Shown here in pieces: positions 1 to 9,394 of a DNA stretch of 64,000 nucleotides. The number at the start of each line of letters is the position of its first letter. The stretch's first letter is position 1. This stretch comes from Micromonospora craniellae (GTDB taxonomy: Bacteria; Actinomycetota; Actinomycetes; Mycobacteriales; Micromonosporaceae), in NCBI RefSeq assembly GCF_014764405.1, contig NZ_CP061725.1, positions 310,001 through 374,000 on the forward strand, read 5' to 3'. Made by a program: the position numbers and the translations under genes. The notes beneath the pieces were generated by a model that saw nothing but the letters and a program-made list of their open reading frames with translations, was not told the DNA's origin and did no database searches.

Positions 1-8
1 GAGCAAGT

Positions 9-1271
9 GTGAGCCTGGAGAAGTTGGTCGTCATCGGGCAGGGTTACGTCGGCCTGCCGCTGGCCATGCGCGCCGTCGAAGCCGGCCTGGACGTGGTGGG
101 CCTCGACGTCGACACCGACCGGGTCAAGCGGCTCGCCTCGGGTGAGTCCTTCGTGGCGGACATCCCCGCCGACCGGCTCGGCCGGGCGCTGTCCAGCGGT
201 CGCTACCGATCCAGCAGCGAGTACGCCGACGCGCGGGACTTCGACATCTGCGTCATCACCGTGCCGACACCGCTGCGGGACGGCACCCCGGATTTGAGCT
301 ACGTGGAGCAGGCCGGTACCGGGATCGCGCCGTACCTGCGACCCGGCTGCACGGTGATCCTCGAATCGACCACCTACCCGGGCACCACCGAGGAGCTGCT
401 GCGCCCGCTGCTGGAGTCGGCCAGCGGGCTGCGCAGCCCCGGCGACTACCACCTGGGGTACAGCCCGGAGCGGATCGACCCGGGCAACCCGACCTGGCGG
501 CTGGAGAACACCCCGAAGGTCGTCTCCGGGGTCGACGAGGCCTCCCTGGCCCGGGTCGACGAGTTCTACCGGCGGCTGGTGGAGCGTACGGTCCCGGTCG
601 ACTCGACCCGGGTGGCCGAGTTGACGAAGCTGATCGAGAACACCTTCCGCCAGGTCAACATCGCCCTGGTCAACGAGCTGACGATGCTCTCCCACCAGCT
701 CGACATCGACGTCTGGCAGGCAATCGACGCGGCCGAGACCAAGCCGTTCGGCTTCATGCCGTTCCGGCCCGGCCCCGGCGTCGGCGGGCACTGCCTGCCG
801 ATCGACCCGTGCTACCTGTCCTGGCAGGTCAAGCGGCGCCTCGGCCGGCAGTTCCGGTTCATCGAGCTGGCCAACGACATCAACCACGAGATGCCCGAGC
901 ACGTGGCGCAGCGGGTGATGGCCGGGCTGAACCGGTCCGGCCGGGCGATCAGCGGCGCCCGGCTGCTGCTGCTCGGGCTGGCGTACAAGCGCAACACCGG
1001 CGACATGCGCGACTCCCCGGCGGTGGAGGTGGCCCGGCGGCTGCGGGACCTCGGTGCCGAGGTCCGCGCGGTGGAGCCGTACGCCGAGGCGCATCACCTG
1101 CCGGACGGGGTGGCGACCGTGGACCTGACCGAACGGGAGCTGCGGGAGGCGGACGGCGTGGTGGTGGTGACCGACCACGACGCGTTCGACTACGACCTGG
1201 TGGCACGGCACGCCCGCTACGTCTTCGACACCCGCAACCGCTGCACCGGCCCCACCATAGAACGCCTTTGA
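9..1271 (+). CDS. Nucleotide-sugar dehydrogenase (UDP-GlcNAc/ManNAc 6-dehydrogenase type)
   Basis: A 420-residue cytoplasmic enzyme of the UDP-glucose/GDP-mannose dehydrogenase family. It would oxidise C6 of a UDP-sugar to the uronic acid in two NAD-dependent steps, for surface polysaccharide synthesis. The N-terminal Rossmann motif GQGYVGLPLA lies at residues 10-19. The central dimerisation domain carries the family's TKLIENTFRQVNIA segment. The catalytic-cysteine motif GVGGHCLPIDP is near residue 260, followed by a C-terminal UDP-binding domain beginning LLLLGLAYKRNTGDMRDSP. Length is normal for the family. The GTG start at 9 is the first in-frame start visible and the window opens just upstream, so a longer N-terminus cannot be excluded. 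The motifs resemble WecC/WbpA more than Ugd, but the exact substrate is not readable. Confidence 0.88.
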   Translation: MSLEKLVVIGQGYVGLPLAMRAVEAGLDVVGLDVDTDRVKRLASGESFVADIPADRLGRALSSGRYRSSSEYADARDFDICVITVPTPLRDGTPDLSYVEQAGTGIAPYLRPGCTVILESTTYPGTTEELLRPLLESASGLRSPGDYHLGYSPERIDPGNPTWRLENTPKVVSGVDEASLARVDEFYRRLVERTVPVDSTRVAELTKLIENTFRQVNIALVNELTMLSHQLDIDVWQAIDAAETKPFGFMPFRPGPGVGGHCLPIDPCYLSWQVKRRLGRQFRFIELANDINHEMPEHVAQRVMAGLNRSGRAISGARLLLLGLAYKRNTGDMRDSPAVEVARRLRDLGAEVRAVEPYAEAHHLPDGVATVDLTERELREADGVVVVTDHDAFDYDLVARHARYVFDTRNRCTGPTIERL

Positions 1272-1377
1272 CGCCTGAGGCCGTGGCGGTGCACGTTTCA
1301 CCGTGGCGGTGTGACTGTTCCCGTGTCGGCGTGTCGAGCAGCCACACTGCCACGATCATGCGTCAGGAGGCCCCGCG

Positions 1378-3522
1378 TCACTGGTCGGCCAGCGCCTCGA
1401 CGACGGGCCGGGACAGCGCCCGCCGAGCCGGCAGCACCGACGCCAGCAGTGCCGCCAGCATCGCGACGGCGAGCACCCCGGCGAGCCGTGCCCAGGGCAC
1501 GACCAGGGTGAACTCCCCGGCGAGCCGGGCCAGCAACGCCATCGCCCCGGCGGTGACGCCGGTGCCCAGCGTGACACCGAGCACCGCACCGACCAGCGCG
1601 GTGAGGACCGCCTCGACGGCCAGCATGGCGCGCATCCGCCCGCCGGTCAGCCCGACGGCGCGCAGCACCGCGTTCTCCCGGGTCCGTTCCACCACCGACA
1701 GGCTCAACGTGTTGGCCACTCCGACCAGGGCGATCACCACCGCCAGCCCGAGCAGCGCGACCACGAACGCGAGCAGCATGTCCACCGTAGAGGTGAGCAT
1801 CCGCTCGTACGCCGCCTGGTCCATCAGGTTGATCGTCGGGTAGTCGGCCAGGACCGCCTCGATCGCGGCGCGTGCCGAGCCGGCCGGCACGCCCGGGGCC
1901 GGTTCGACCTCGGCCAGGACGCCACGCTCGTCGGGGAGGAGCCGGGTGTGGTCGGCGTCGACCAGACCCACCGCGTGCCCGGGCGGCACCGTCGACCCGG
2001 TGCCGCCGGAGCCGAGTCCGACGACCACCGCCGCCACCTCGAACGTCCGGGACCGCAGGGTGACCTGGTCCCCCGCCGACCAGCCGCGTCGCTGGGCCAG
2101 CTCGCGGTCCACCAGGATCCGTCCCGGACCGATCCGGTCGACGCTGCCGGAGATCACCTGCTCGACCTGGTCGCCGACCAGCGCCGGGTGGATCGCCCGG
2201 TACTCCACGTCGTCGACGGACCGGGTCCGTGCCTCGTGCACCACGCCCAGCTCGGGTCGGGTGGCCAACGCGTCGGTCAGCCCGGCGGGCAGCTCCACGC
2301 CGATGCCGGTGACCAGGAAGTCCACCCCCACCTCGGCGTCCACGGTCCGTTCGATGGCCGCCTTGGTGCTCTGCGCCCCGACAAGGAACGACGAGACCAG
2401 ACCGATCCCGATGACCAGCGCGGTGGCGGTCGCCGCCACCCGCCGGGGACCGAACAGCACAACGCCGAAAATACTCAGCACTCCGCCCAGGGCGACCAGC
2501 ACGATCTGCCCGGCGGAGGCCGCGCCGGCCAGGGCGGTCAGCGCGGCGGCGAGCCCGGCCCCGGCCAGCACGCCGAGCGTGGAGGCGGCCAGGCCCACCA
2601 CCGCCGACTCCAGCACGGCCGCCTGGAAGACCTGTCCCCGGGTGGCCCCGACCAGGCGCAACAACGCGGTCCGGCGGGTGCGCTGGGCCAGCACGATGGT
2701 GAAGGTGTTGCCGATGACGAAGGCCGCCACCACCACCGCCACCGCGGCGAAGGTGAGCAGCGCCATGTGGAACTGGTCCACGTCGCGGACCGCGGCGGCG
2801 ACGGCGGCGTCCAGGATCTCCGCGCGGGTGCGCACGGTGGTGTCCGCCCCGGCGATGTCGGCGAGCCGGGCGGCCAGCTCCGTGTCGGCGATCCCGGGTT
2901 CGGCCACGACCATGATCCGGCCGTATCCCGACGAGCCGGTGACGGCGAGTGCGTCGACGCCGACCAGCCCGATGAACGGCCCGCCGATGTCGTGCGGGGT
3001 GTCGGCCACGTCGACGCCGACCAGGGTGTACGGCTCGGCCGCCCCGGCGGCGCCGCCGACGCGTACCGTGCTGCCGAGCCGGAACGACTGGGCGTCGACG
3101 GTCCGTTGGTCGAGCACCACCTCGCCCGGCCGGGCGGGCAGCCGCCCCGCCACCACGTCGTAGGACCGGAGTGCCGGATCGGTGGGCACGGCGGCGAGTA
3201 CGCCGAAGCCGAGGACCGGTCGCCCGTCGCCGCCCACCACTCCGGCGGCGCCGGTCAGCTCACCCTCGGCGGCGCGGACCCCGTCGACCGCGCGTACCCG
3301 GTCGACCAGCGCCGGGTCGATCGGCTCCCGGGCGGCGTAGATCCCGGCGTCGGTGTGCCGGTCGAAGGTGCCGGCCCGGTCGTACGCGCCGGCCCGCATC
3401 CCGTCGATGAAGATCAACGTGCCGGCGATGAATGCCACGCCGAGCACCACGGCGAGGGTGGACATCACCATCCGTGCCGCCTCGGCACGCAGGGAACGAA
3501 GCGTCAGCCGGAGCACGGTCAC
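1378..3522 (-). CDS. FtsX/MacB-type ABC transporter permease, shorter than usual
   Basis: A 714-residue membrane protein of the FtsX/MacB permease family, of the kind that works with a LolD-like ATPase in lipoprotein, peptide or cell-wall signalling transport. A first membrane segment (about residues 17-40) is followed by an extracellular MacB-like core. Next come an FtsX block (about 255-365, with the characteristic RTRRTALLRLVGATRGQ cytoplasmic loop), a second extracellular domain, and a final FtsX block containing ERTRENAVLRAVGLTGGRM. Homologues are normally about 840 residues. The stretch between the two halves jumps directly from one membrane helix to GPRRVAATATALVIG, so roughly 100 residues seem to be missing in frame. 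No ATP-binding partner gene is adjacent. The GTG start overlaps the end of a tiny upstream frame, so the start is only moderately certain. Confidence 0.8.
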   Translation of the reverse strand: MTVLRLTLRSLRAEAARMVMSTLAVVLGVAFIAGTLIFIDGMRAGAYDRAGTFDRHTDAGIYAAREPIDPALVDRVRAVDGVRAAEGELTGAAGVVGGDGRPVLGFGVLAAVPTDPALRSYDVVAGRLPARPGEVVLDQRTVDAQSFRLGSTVRVGGAAGAAEPYTLVGVDVADTPHDIGGPFIGLVGVDALAVTGSSGYGRIMVVAEPGIADTELAARLADIAGADTTVRTRAEILDAAVAAAVRDVDQFHMALLTFAAVAVVVAAFVIGNTFTIVLAQRTRRTALLRLVGATRGQVFQAAVLESAVVGLAASTLGVLAGAGLAAALTALAGAASAGQIVLVALGGVLSIFGVVLFGPRRVAATATALVIGIGLVSSFLVGAQSTKAAIERTVDAEVGVDFLVTGIGVELPAGLTDALATRPELGVVHEARTRSVDDVEYRAIHPALVGDQVEQVISGSVDRIGPGRILVDRELAQRRGWSAGDQVTLRSRTFEVAAVVVGLGSGGTGSTVPPGHAVGLVDADHTRLLPDERGVLAEVEPAPGVPAGSARAAIEAVLADYPTINLMDQAAYERMLTSTVDMLLAFVVALLGLAVVIALVGVANTLSLSVVERTRENAVLRAVGLTGGRMRAMLAVEAVLTALVGAVLGVTLGTGVTAGAMALLARLAGEFTLVVPWARLAGVLAVAMLAALLASVLPARRALSRPVVEALADQ

Positions 3523-3693
3523 CGCCCCCGCGTCGACGCGCCGGCCGCAGTGGCGGACGGGTCCAGCCCGGCGAGCAGGCCGGAGACCGCCACGTCGAAG
3601 GCGACCCCGCGCAGCGGGCGGCCCAGGACCGTCGCTCTCATCGTCACCCAGCGTACGGGTGGTGCGGGGTCCGGCCGCGGCGGCCGGCGGTGC

Positions 3694-4398
3694 TCAGGGG
3701 GCGAGGTCACGCATCCGGACGATCTCCACGCCCTGCTCGGTGGCGACCGAGGTGGCGAACTCCGACATCCGTAGGTCGAGACCGACCTTGAGCAGGTCGG
3801 TCGCCATCACCACGGCGCCCTCGTGATGTTCGGTCATCATCCGCAGAAAGAGACGGTCGAAGTCGACGCCCCGGGCGACGGCGAGCCGGCCCATCGCCTC
3901 CGGCGACTGCATGCCCTTCATCGTGGCGTGGTCGTGCCCGGACACCTCGGTGGAGAGATTGCGCTCGGCCAGCCAGGCCCGCAGCACGCCGATCTCCGGC
4001 CGCTGGCCGGCGCGGATCCGGTCGGCCAGGGCGCGTACCCGGGGGTCGGCGGCCCGGTCCGGGGCGAGCGCCGCCATCTCCAGCGCCTGCTCGTGGTGCG
4101 GGATCATCATCCGCGCGAACCAGGCGTCCAGGGTGTTGAAGCGCGGCGGCGAGTCGTCGCGTACCTCGGCGCCGGGGCGCTCGACGGCCGGTTCGCCGGG
4201 ACGGCCGGGCACGATCACCAGCGGCGCGTCGGGATCCGCCGGTGACGGATCGACCGGCGGCAACGCCTGGGCGGTGGCGGCGGGTGCCGGCTCGCGCGGC
4301 GCGGACTCGTCGCGGTCGCGCAGCGCGAAGGCCGACACCGCCAGCACCACCACGACCGATGTGACGACGGCCAGCAGGCGTCCGCGTCGGGCGGTCAT
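3694..4398 (-). CDS. DUF305 family protein, membrane-anchored
   Basis: A 234-residue protein with one N-terminal hydrophobic segment (about residues 9-29) that should export or anchor it. A proline/alanine-rich spacer follows, then a DUF305 domain made of two related halves. The family signatures MMIPHHEQALEMA and MMTEHHEGAVVMA are both present. Such paired HH motifs are common in actinobacterial secreted four-helix proteins, and some relatives are implicated in metal handling, but the biochemical role is not established. The ATG at 4398 is chosen because it is preceded by a GAGGGGG ribosome-binding site at a good distance. Longer in-frame starts upstream lack one. Confidence 0.85.
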   Translation of the reverse strand: MTARRGRLLAVVTSVVVVLAVSAFALRDRDESAPREPAPAATAQALPPVDPSPADPDAPLVIVPGRPGEPAVERPGAEVRDDSPPRFNTLDAWFARMMIPHHEQALEMAALAPDRAADPRVRALADRIRAGQRPEIGVLRAWLAERNLSTEVSGHDHATMKGMQSPEAMGRLAVARGVDFDRLFLRMMTEHHEGAVVMATDLLKVGLDLRMSEFATSVATEQGVEIVRMRDLAP

Positions 4399-4539
4399 GC
4401 GACACCCCCTCAGGGTCGAGGTCGCAGCGATCGTATCCATTCACGATGTTCGTCAGATGTGACCCAGGTCACATCGACGAGTGTCGTCGTGGATATATGG
4501 TACGGCCTATCGCCACTCGCCTCTCGAAGGGCATCACCG

Positions 4540-5994
4540 ATGGTCGGATTGACCCCGCCGCGGAGGCGGCAACTACGCGTCGTCAGCGTGGCCGCCACCG
4601 GGCTCCTCCTCGCCAGCATCGCCGTCGCCTCACCCGGCAACGCGCAGACGGTCACGCGGACGGCCACCGAGTCCGCCGCGGTCGAGGCACCCCTCGGTGT
4701 CGACGAGATCTCCCACAGCCCCAACCTCAGGCAGATCGCCAACCTGCCCAAGCAGGCGCCGTTCGACACCACGGCGGCGCTCGGCACCGACATCGCCTTC
4801 CAGGGCAAGTACGCCTTCGTCGGCAACTACGACGGTTTCGTCATCTATGACGTGGCCCGGCCGAGCAAGCCGAAGATCGTGTCGCAGGTGCACTGCCCCG
4901 GCTCGCAGAACGACATCTCCATCTACGGTGACCTGCTCTTCCTGTCGACCGACTCGTCCCGCAGCGACGACTCGTGCAGCAGTGTCTCCCAGTCCGCCAC
5001 GATCAAGGAGTCGTGGGAGGGCATCAAGATCTTCGACGTCAAGGACAAGAAACGGCCGCGCTACCTCAAGGCGGTCGAGACCGCCTGCGGCTCGCACACC
5101 CACACGCTGGTGCCGGCCAAGGACAAGAAGTCGGTCTACCTGTACGTCTCCTCGTACAGCCCGCAGGCCACCTTCCCGGACTGCCAGCCGCCGCACGACT
5201 CGATCAGCATCGTCAAGGTCCCGGTGAGAAAGCCGACCGACGCGGCCGTGGTCGCCACGCCGAACCTCTTCCCGGACGGCGGCTACGAGGGCCGCACGGG
5301 CGGGTCTGCGACCAGCGGGTGCCACGACATCACCGCCTACCCGGAGAAGGACCTCGCCGCCGGGGCGTGCATGGGTGACGGCGTGCTGCTGGACATCAGC
5401 AAGCGGGAGGCGCCGCGCGTGCTGCACACGGTGCGCGACACCGTCAACTTCGCGTTCTGGCACTCGGCCACCTTCAACAACCGTGGCACCAAGGTCGTCT
5501 TCACCGACGAGCTCGGCGGCGGTAGCGGGGCCACCTGCAACGAGGAGATCGGCCCGAACCGGGGCGCCAACGCGATCTACGACCTGACCGGCCGGGGCGA
5601 CAACCGGAAGCTGGAGTTCCGCAGCTACTTCAAGATCCCGCGGACCAACGGCGACACCGAGAACTGCGTGGCGCACAACGGCTCGCTGATCCCGGTCCTC
5701 GGCAAGGACATCATGGTCCAGGCGTGGTACCAGGGCGGCATCTCGGTGTGGGACTTCAGCGACTCCCGTAAGCCGAAGGAGATCGGCTTCTGGGAGCGAG
5801 GTCCAATCTCGGACACCCAGTTGATCGTCGGCGGCTCCTGGTCGGCCTACTACTACAACGGGCACATCTACTCCTCCGACATTCAGAAGGGGCTGGACGT
5901 GCTCGAACTCAACGACTGGCGGACGTGGTCGGCCAAACTGGTCCACTACCGCGAGTTCAACGTCCAGACCCAGCCCAGCTACCTGAGCTGGTAG
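4540..5994 (+). CDS. Secreted LVIVD-repeat (beta-propeller-like) protein
   Basis: A 484-residue protein with a twin-arginine-free signal peptide: a basic RRRQLR segment, then a hydrophobic stretch ending in an alanine/glycine-rich cleavage region. The mature part has repeated blocks of the LVIVD type, for example AFVGNYDGFVIYDVARPSKPK, GIKIFDVKDKKRPRYL and GISVWDFSDSRKPKEIGFW. These are expected to build a beta-propeller. Several cysteines could form disulphides, consistent with an exported protein. The start at 4540 is preferred over 4459 because the signal peptide follows directly and a GAAGGG site precedes it. Function is unknown; LVIVD proteins are common in secretomes of soil actinomycetes. 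Confidence 0.82.
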   Translation: MVGLTPPRRRQLRVVSVAATGLLLASIAVASPGNAQTVTRTATESAAVEAPLGVDEISHSPNLRQIANLPKQAPFDTTAALGTDIAFQGKYAFVGNYDGFVIYDVARPSKPKIVSQVHCPGSQNDISIYGDLLFLSTDSSRSDDSCSSVSQSATIKESWEGIKIFDVKDKKRPRYLKAVETACGSHTHTLVPAKDKKSVYLYVSSYSPQATFPDCQPPHDSISIVKVPVRKPTDAAVVATPNLFPDGGYEGRTGGSATSGCHDITAYPEKDLAAGACMGDGVLLDISKREAPRVLHTVRDTVNFAFWHSATFNNRGTKVVFTDELGGGSGATCNEEIGPNRGANAIYDLTGRGDNRKLEFRSYFKIPRTNGDTENCVAHNGSLIPVLGKDIMVQAWYQGGISVWDFSDSRKPKEIGFWERGPISDTQLIVGGSWSAYYYNGHIYSSDIQKGLDVLELNDWRTWSAKLVHYREFNVQTQPSYLSW

Positions 5995-6009
5995 CACCAC
6001 CCGCGCTCA

Positions 6010-6044
6010 CCGGGCCCGGTCCCCGCCTCGGGGGCCGGGCCCGG
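6010..6044. terminator. Bidirectional hairpin terminator between convergent genes
   Basis: A GC-only inverted repeat (CCGGGCCCGG, then CCCC, loop, GGGG and CCGGGCCCGG again) lies between the convergent ends of the LVIVD-protein gene and the M15-like gene. There is no T-run, as is usual in actinomycetes. Confidence 0.65.
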
Positions 6045-6119
6045 CCGAGTACACCCCGCGCCGTCGGAAGATCGCCGGGCCGGCCTCCGGACCGACGCTC
6101 AGCACGATGCCACAGATCG

Positions 6120-7073
6120 TCAGGCCCCCATCTCGGCTTCGTACGCGCGGCGCAGCCGCCGCGTAGCCGAGGGCGCGAGGCAGATGTGCCAGGCCTGCCC
6201 CTCGTCGATCACGTTCAGTTCGCCGGCACGCTGCCGGTCCAGCAGGATCCCGGCCAACGTGTCCCGCGCGCCGAAGCGCTGGTGCCAGGCCATCTCCACG
6301 TCCACCGCCCAGCCCAGGCAGTGCCCGCTCGGCAGCATCGCGGCATACCCGAGGCGGCGCAGCCGGTACTGGTGCTCGGCGCTGCGGACCAGGCTGGTCA
6401 CCCAGAGCGGTGGGGTGCCCACCACGGTGGCCGCGCTGAACTCCCGGGCGATGTCGTTGAGCAGGGCGACCACCTCCCGCCTGGCCCGGCGGAACAGCAG
6501 CCCGGCGGTACGCGGGGTGGCGTCCGGCAGCACCCGACGACGCACCGCGCGCACCCCCCGGCCGAGCACCGTCCGGGGCTGTTCGGTGTAGCGGAACTTC
6601 AGCAGCCCACGGCGGCGCAGCCACTCCAGGTCGACGAGTTGTGTGCTGTGGTGCACCTCGGCGTCGGTGACGAAGGTGGACGCGTCCCGCCACCACATCA
6701 CGTCGATGCGCGACAGCAGGTAGATCCGCACCAGTGCGGCCAGGTCGCTGGCGGAGCTGCGCGCGTTGGGCTGGTATCGGGCCATCTCCAGCAGCAGGGT
6801 CTCCCGCGCGCCGATCGCCCCCTGCGGGGTGTCGTCGAGCACCGCCGTGATGGCCGGCTCCCGCAGCCGCTGGTCGATCAGCACCTGGCGGGCCTTCGTG
6901 CTGCTCGCCGCCGCGAGCGCACCCACCTCGACCAGCAGTTCGCCCACGGCCTCCCGGTAGGCGTCCAGGTCCGGCCCGTCCGCCGACCGGGGACGTGCCG
7001 CCACGCGGGGATGCCGACCGGCCGGCGAGGGCGGACCGGACTGGTGTCCCGGGCTTCGGCTCGGCACTCGCAT
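6120..7073 (-). CDS. Putative DUF5715 / M15-peptidase-like protein
   Basis: A 317-residue protein of uncertain function. Its C-terminal half has VTSLVRSAEHQYRLRRLGY followed by LPSGHCLGWAVDVE. This matches the S-R-x-x-x-Q ... S-x-H-x-x-G-x-A-x-D pattern of the Hedgehog/D-Ala-D-Ala peptidase (M15) fold and of DUF5715. The zinc-ligand-like His and Asp are present; the third ligand is not obvious. The N-terminal 40 residues are basic and proline-rich, and no convincing signal peptide is visible, which is odd for a cell-wall enzyme. The ATG at 7073 is chosen because GAGAGGGG precedes it. It is transcribed in the same direction as the upstream two-component genes but separated by about 160 bases. 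Confidence 0.55.
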   Translation of the reverse strand: MRVPSRSPGHQSGPPSPAGRHPRVAARPRSADGPDLDAYREAVGELLVEVGALAAASSTKARQVLIDQRLREPAITAVLDDTPQGAIGARETLLLEMARYQPNARSSASDLAALVRIYLLSRIDVMWWRDASTFVTDAEVHHSTQLVDLEWLRRRGLLKFRYTEQPRTVLGRGVRAVRRRVLPDATPRTAGLLFRRARREVVALLNDIAREFSAATVVGTPPLWVTSLVRSAEHQYRLRRLGYAAMLPSGHCLGWAVDVEMAWHQRFGARDTLAGILLDRQRAGELNVIDEGQAWHICLAPSATRRLRRAYEAEMGA

Positions 7074-7231
7074 GGTGGGTCCCCTCTCCCGTCGCACGGT
7101 GATCGCCTGTTGCAGACGGTAATCACGCCGATCGGGACAGGTCCGACATTCCTCTTCTCTCCCCCGAAGGGGGCCGGGCAGGGCGAGACCACCCGGACCA
7201 GTGGTACCGCCACCGGTCTCGGGCGAAACGG

Positions 7232-7837
7232 TCACAGCCAGCCGTTGTCCCGCGCGATCCGCCGGGCCTCCGCCCGGCTGTCCGCACCGAGCTTCTGCAC
7301 CGCGATGGCAAGGTAGTTACGCACCGTGCCCGGGGACAGCCTGGCCCGGCGGGCGATGGCCGTGACCGACGCGTCCTCCTCGGCCAGCCGCAACGTCTCC
7401 AGTTCGCGCGGGGTCAGCGGGCACGGCGGAATGGTGAGCGCGTCGGCCGCCAACGCGGGGTCGACGTACCGGCCACCGGTGTGCACCCGGCGGATCACGT
7501 CGGCAAGCGCCCCGCCCGGCGCGCCCTTGGGCAGGAAGCCGCGCGCTCCTGCGGACAGCGCGTGGGCCAGGTGCGGCGGGCGTCCCTGCCCGGTGAGGAT
7601 GACCACCGCGCAGTCCGGCAGCACCCGGGACAGTTCGGCGGCGACTCCGAAGCCGTCCTGGCGGGGCATGGCCAGATCGACCACGGCCACGTCGGGACGG
7701 TGAGCGAGGGCGGCGGCGACCGCCGTCGCCCCGTCGGCCGCCTGCGCGACGACCGTCAGGTCCTCCTCCAGCTCCAGCAGGGCCGCGAGGGCGGTACGGA
7801 TCAGCTCCTCGTCGTCGGCGAGCAGGACCCGGATCAT
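7232..7837 (-). CDS. NarL/LuxR-family response regulator
   Basis: A 201-residue two-component response regulator. The receiver domain (residues 1-120) has the acidic pocket LADDEE, the phospho-acceptor Asp in VAVVDLAMP and the conserved Lys in FLPKG. The C-terminal LuxR-type helix-turn-helix includes LTPRELETLRL and GTVRNYLAIAVQKLG. Its ATG overlaps the stop of the upstream kinase gene as ATGA, so the two are translationally coupled. It is expected to dimerise and bind DNA after phosphorylation by that kinase. The regulated genes are not evident; the closest candidates are the neighbours on either side. Confidence 0.93.
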   Translation of the reverse strand: MIRVLLADDEELIRTALAALLELEEDLTVVAQAADGATAVAAALAHRPDVAVVDLAMPRQDGFGVAAELSRVLPDCAVVILTGQGRPPHLAHALSAGARGFLPKGAPGGALADVIRRVHTGGRYVDPALAADALTIPPCPLTPRELETLRLAEEDASVTAIARRARLSPGTVRNYLAIAVQKLGADSRAEARRIARDNGWL

Positions 7838-8991
7838 GCGACGGCCGGTACGGTCGCCTCGACGGTGAACACGCCGTCGGCCCGGTCGACGCGCAGCCGT
7901 CCACCGGCGCCGGCGAGCCGGTCGGCCAGCCCGCGCAGGCCGTGGCTGTGCCGGTCCGCCGTCCCGGTGTCGGTCACTCCGTCGTTCGTCACGGTCATCC
8001 GCACCTCGTCCTCCCGCTGGGTGATCTCGATGCGGCACCAGCCGGCCCGGCTGTGTCGCAGCACGTTGGTGCCGGCCTCGCGGAGCACCGCCGCGAGTTG
8101 GGTGGCCGCCTCCGGCGGCAGCTCACCGGCGGGCGGCACGACCGTGCACCGTACCCCGGACGAGCGCAGCACCTGTGCCACCGCAGTCAACTGCTCGCCG
8201 AGGTCGACCCGGCGGTAGCCGTGCACGGTGCGGCGCAGCTCCGTCAGGGCGGTGGCCGCCAGCCGTTGCGCCTCGCCCGCCTCCCGGGCGGCCCGCGACG
8301 GGTCGGCGGTGGCCAGCCGGGCGGCCAGCTCGGCCTTCAGCGCGATCACGGTCAGGTGATGCCCGAGCAGGTCGTGCACGTCCCCGGCGAAACGCAACCG
8401 CTCCTGTGCGGCGGCCAGCCGGGCCTGGGCCGCCCGCCCCCGCTCCGCCTGCACCAGCAGCCGCCAGAACCACACCTGGAAGCCGTTCACCAGCGCGACG
8501 CCCGGGCCGGCGGCGCCGACGACCAGCACCGCCTGCCCGATCGACGCGCCGGTCACCTGGGCCACCGCCCCGGCGACCAGCATCGCCAGCGCGGTGGCCG
8601 GAAGGGCCGCCCGCAGCGGGGCCAGCAACGGCACCCCGCCGACCGTCGCCGCGCCCAGCCAGGCCCAGGTGGGCCAGTCGCCCATGGCGACCGGTGCGGC
8701 CAGCGGCACCCCGAGCACCGCGACGGCGGCGTACCCGATCCGCAGGCGTCGGCGCCGCGCGACAGACCACCCGGTGGTCACGGCCGCGCCCACCGCCGCC
8801 GTCAGGACCAGCGCAAACGTGCCGATGGCGAGTACGCCGCAGGCCGTTCGCCACGGGTCCGGCTCCCGTCCGAGACCGACCGCCGGCAGGAGCAGGGTGG
8901 CGATCATGCCGGTGGCGAGGGAGACCATCGTCGCCGTCCGGGCGCGGCGTAGGGTCCGTTCGCCGCCCGGCACCGTCGCGTCCGTCACCAC
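7834..8991 (-). CDS. DesK/NarX-type sensor histidine kinase
   Basis: A membrane-bound sensor kinase of about 385 residues. The N-terminal half is five to six hydrophobic helices with no large extracellular domain. The HisKA_3 dimerisation domain contains the phospho-accepting histidine in RFAGDVHDLLGHHLTVIALK. The HATPase_c domain follows, with REAGTNVLRHS (N-box) and HGLRGLADRL (G-box). It ends in a four-base overlap with its response regulator. The start is uncertain: tandem GTG codons at 8991/8988 give a standard-length protein. An ATG at 9126 would add 45 unremarkable residues and abut the divergent reading frame head-to-head. Confidence 0.88.
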   Translation of the reverse strand: MVTDATVPGGERTLRRARTATMVSLATGMIATLLLPAVGLGREPDPWRTACGVLAIGTFALVLTAAVGAAVTTGWSVARRRRLRIGYAAVAVLGVPLAAPVAMGDWPTWAWLGAATVGGVPLLAPLRAALPATALAMLVAGAVAQVTGASIGQAVLVVGAAGPGVALVNGFQVWFWRLLVQAERGRAAQARLAAAQERLRFAGDVHDLLGHHLTVIALKAELAARLATADPSRAAREAGEAQRLAATALTELRRTVHGYRRVDLGEQLTAVAQVLRSSGVRCTVVPPAGELPPEAATQLAAVLREAGTNVLRHSRAGWCRIEITQREDEVRMTVTNDGVTDTGTADRHSHGLRGLADRLAGAGGRLRVDRADGVFTVEATVPAVA

Positions 8992-9124
8992 GCCGGTCAG
9001 GGTAGATCCCGCTGCCCCACCGGCGGAGTCCCCGTTCCGCCCGGTCCGACCGGGCATCGTGCCCGGCCGACCGGTGACACCACGCGGATGGTCGTCGCCT
9101 CCGCTCGCCACGACGATCGACGTC

Positions 9125-9394
9125 ATGACCGACGCCCTCGCCGTCACCGGCGGACCGAACCCGTCCACCCCGACGATCCCCGGGCAACCGGCCGCGCCGG
9201 TTCGCCACTCGCGCCTGCCGCCGGTGGCCCGGCACCTGATGGAGATGGCGCTGGCCATGGTGGCCGGCACGGGCGCGGTGCTGCGGCGTCGGGCCGAGTA
9301 CGGCGTACACCGTCCGAACCGCGCCGCGCCGCGCCGCGACACCCGTGGGCACGGGCGGTGGCACACCGCTGGCCGGCCGGGTTGGCGCTGCTGA
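9125..9394 (+). pseudogene. Probable remnant of a small membrane-protein gene
   Basis: An 89-codon frame starting at an ATG whose palindromic TCATGA is shared with an alternative start of the divergent kinase gene. Its first 60 codons (ending RHLMEMALAMVAGTGAV) look like the N-terminus of a small actinobacterial integral membrane protein. The hydrophobic stretch then breaks off into arginine/proline-rich sequence typical of out-of-frame GC-rich DNA. It ends at TGA overlapping an ATG in the next frame. It may be a truncated or frameshifted gene; it may also be untranslated. Confidence 0.3.

Noticed and set aside
3519..3641. A 40-codon frame overlapping the start of the FtsX-type permease by four bases
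   Set aside because: It is too short, has no ribosome-binding site or motif, and resembles out-of-frame GC-rich sequence; not a recognisable ATPase remnant.
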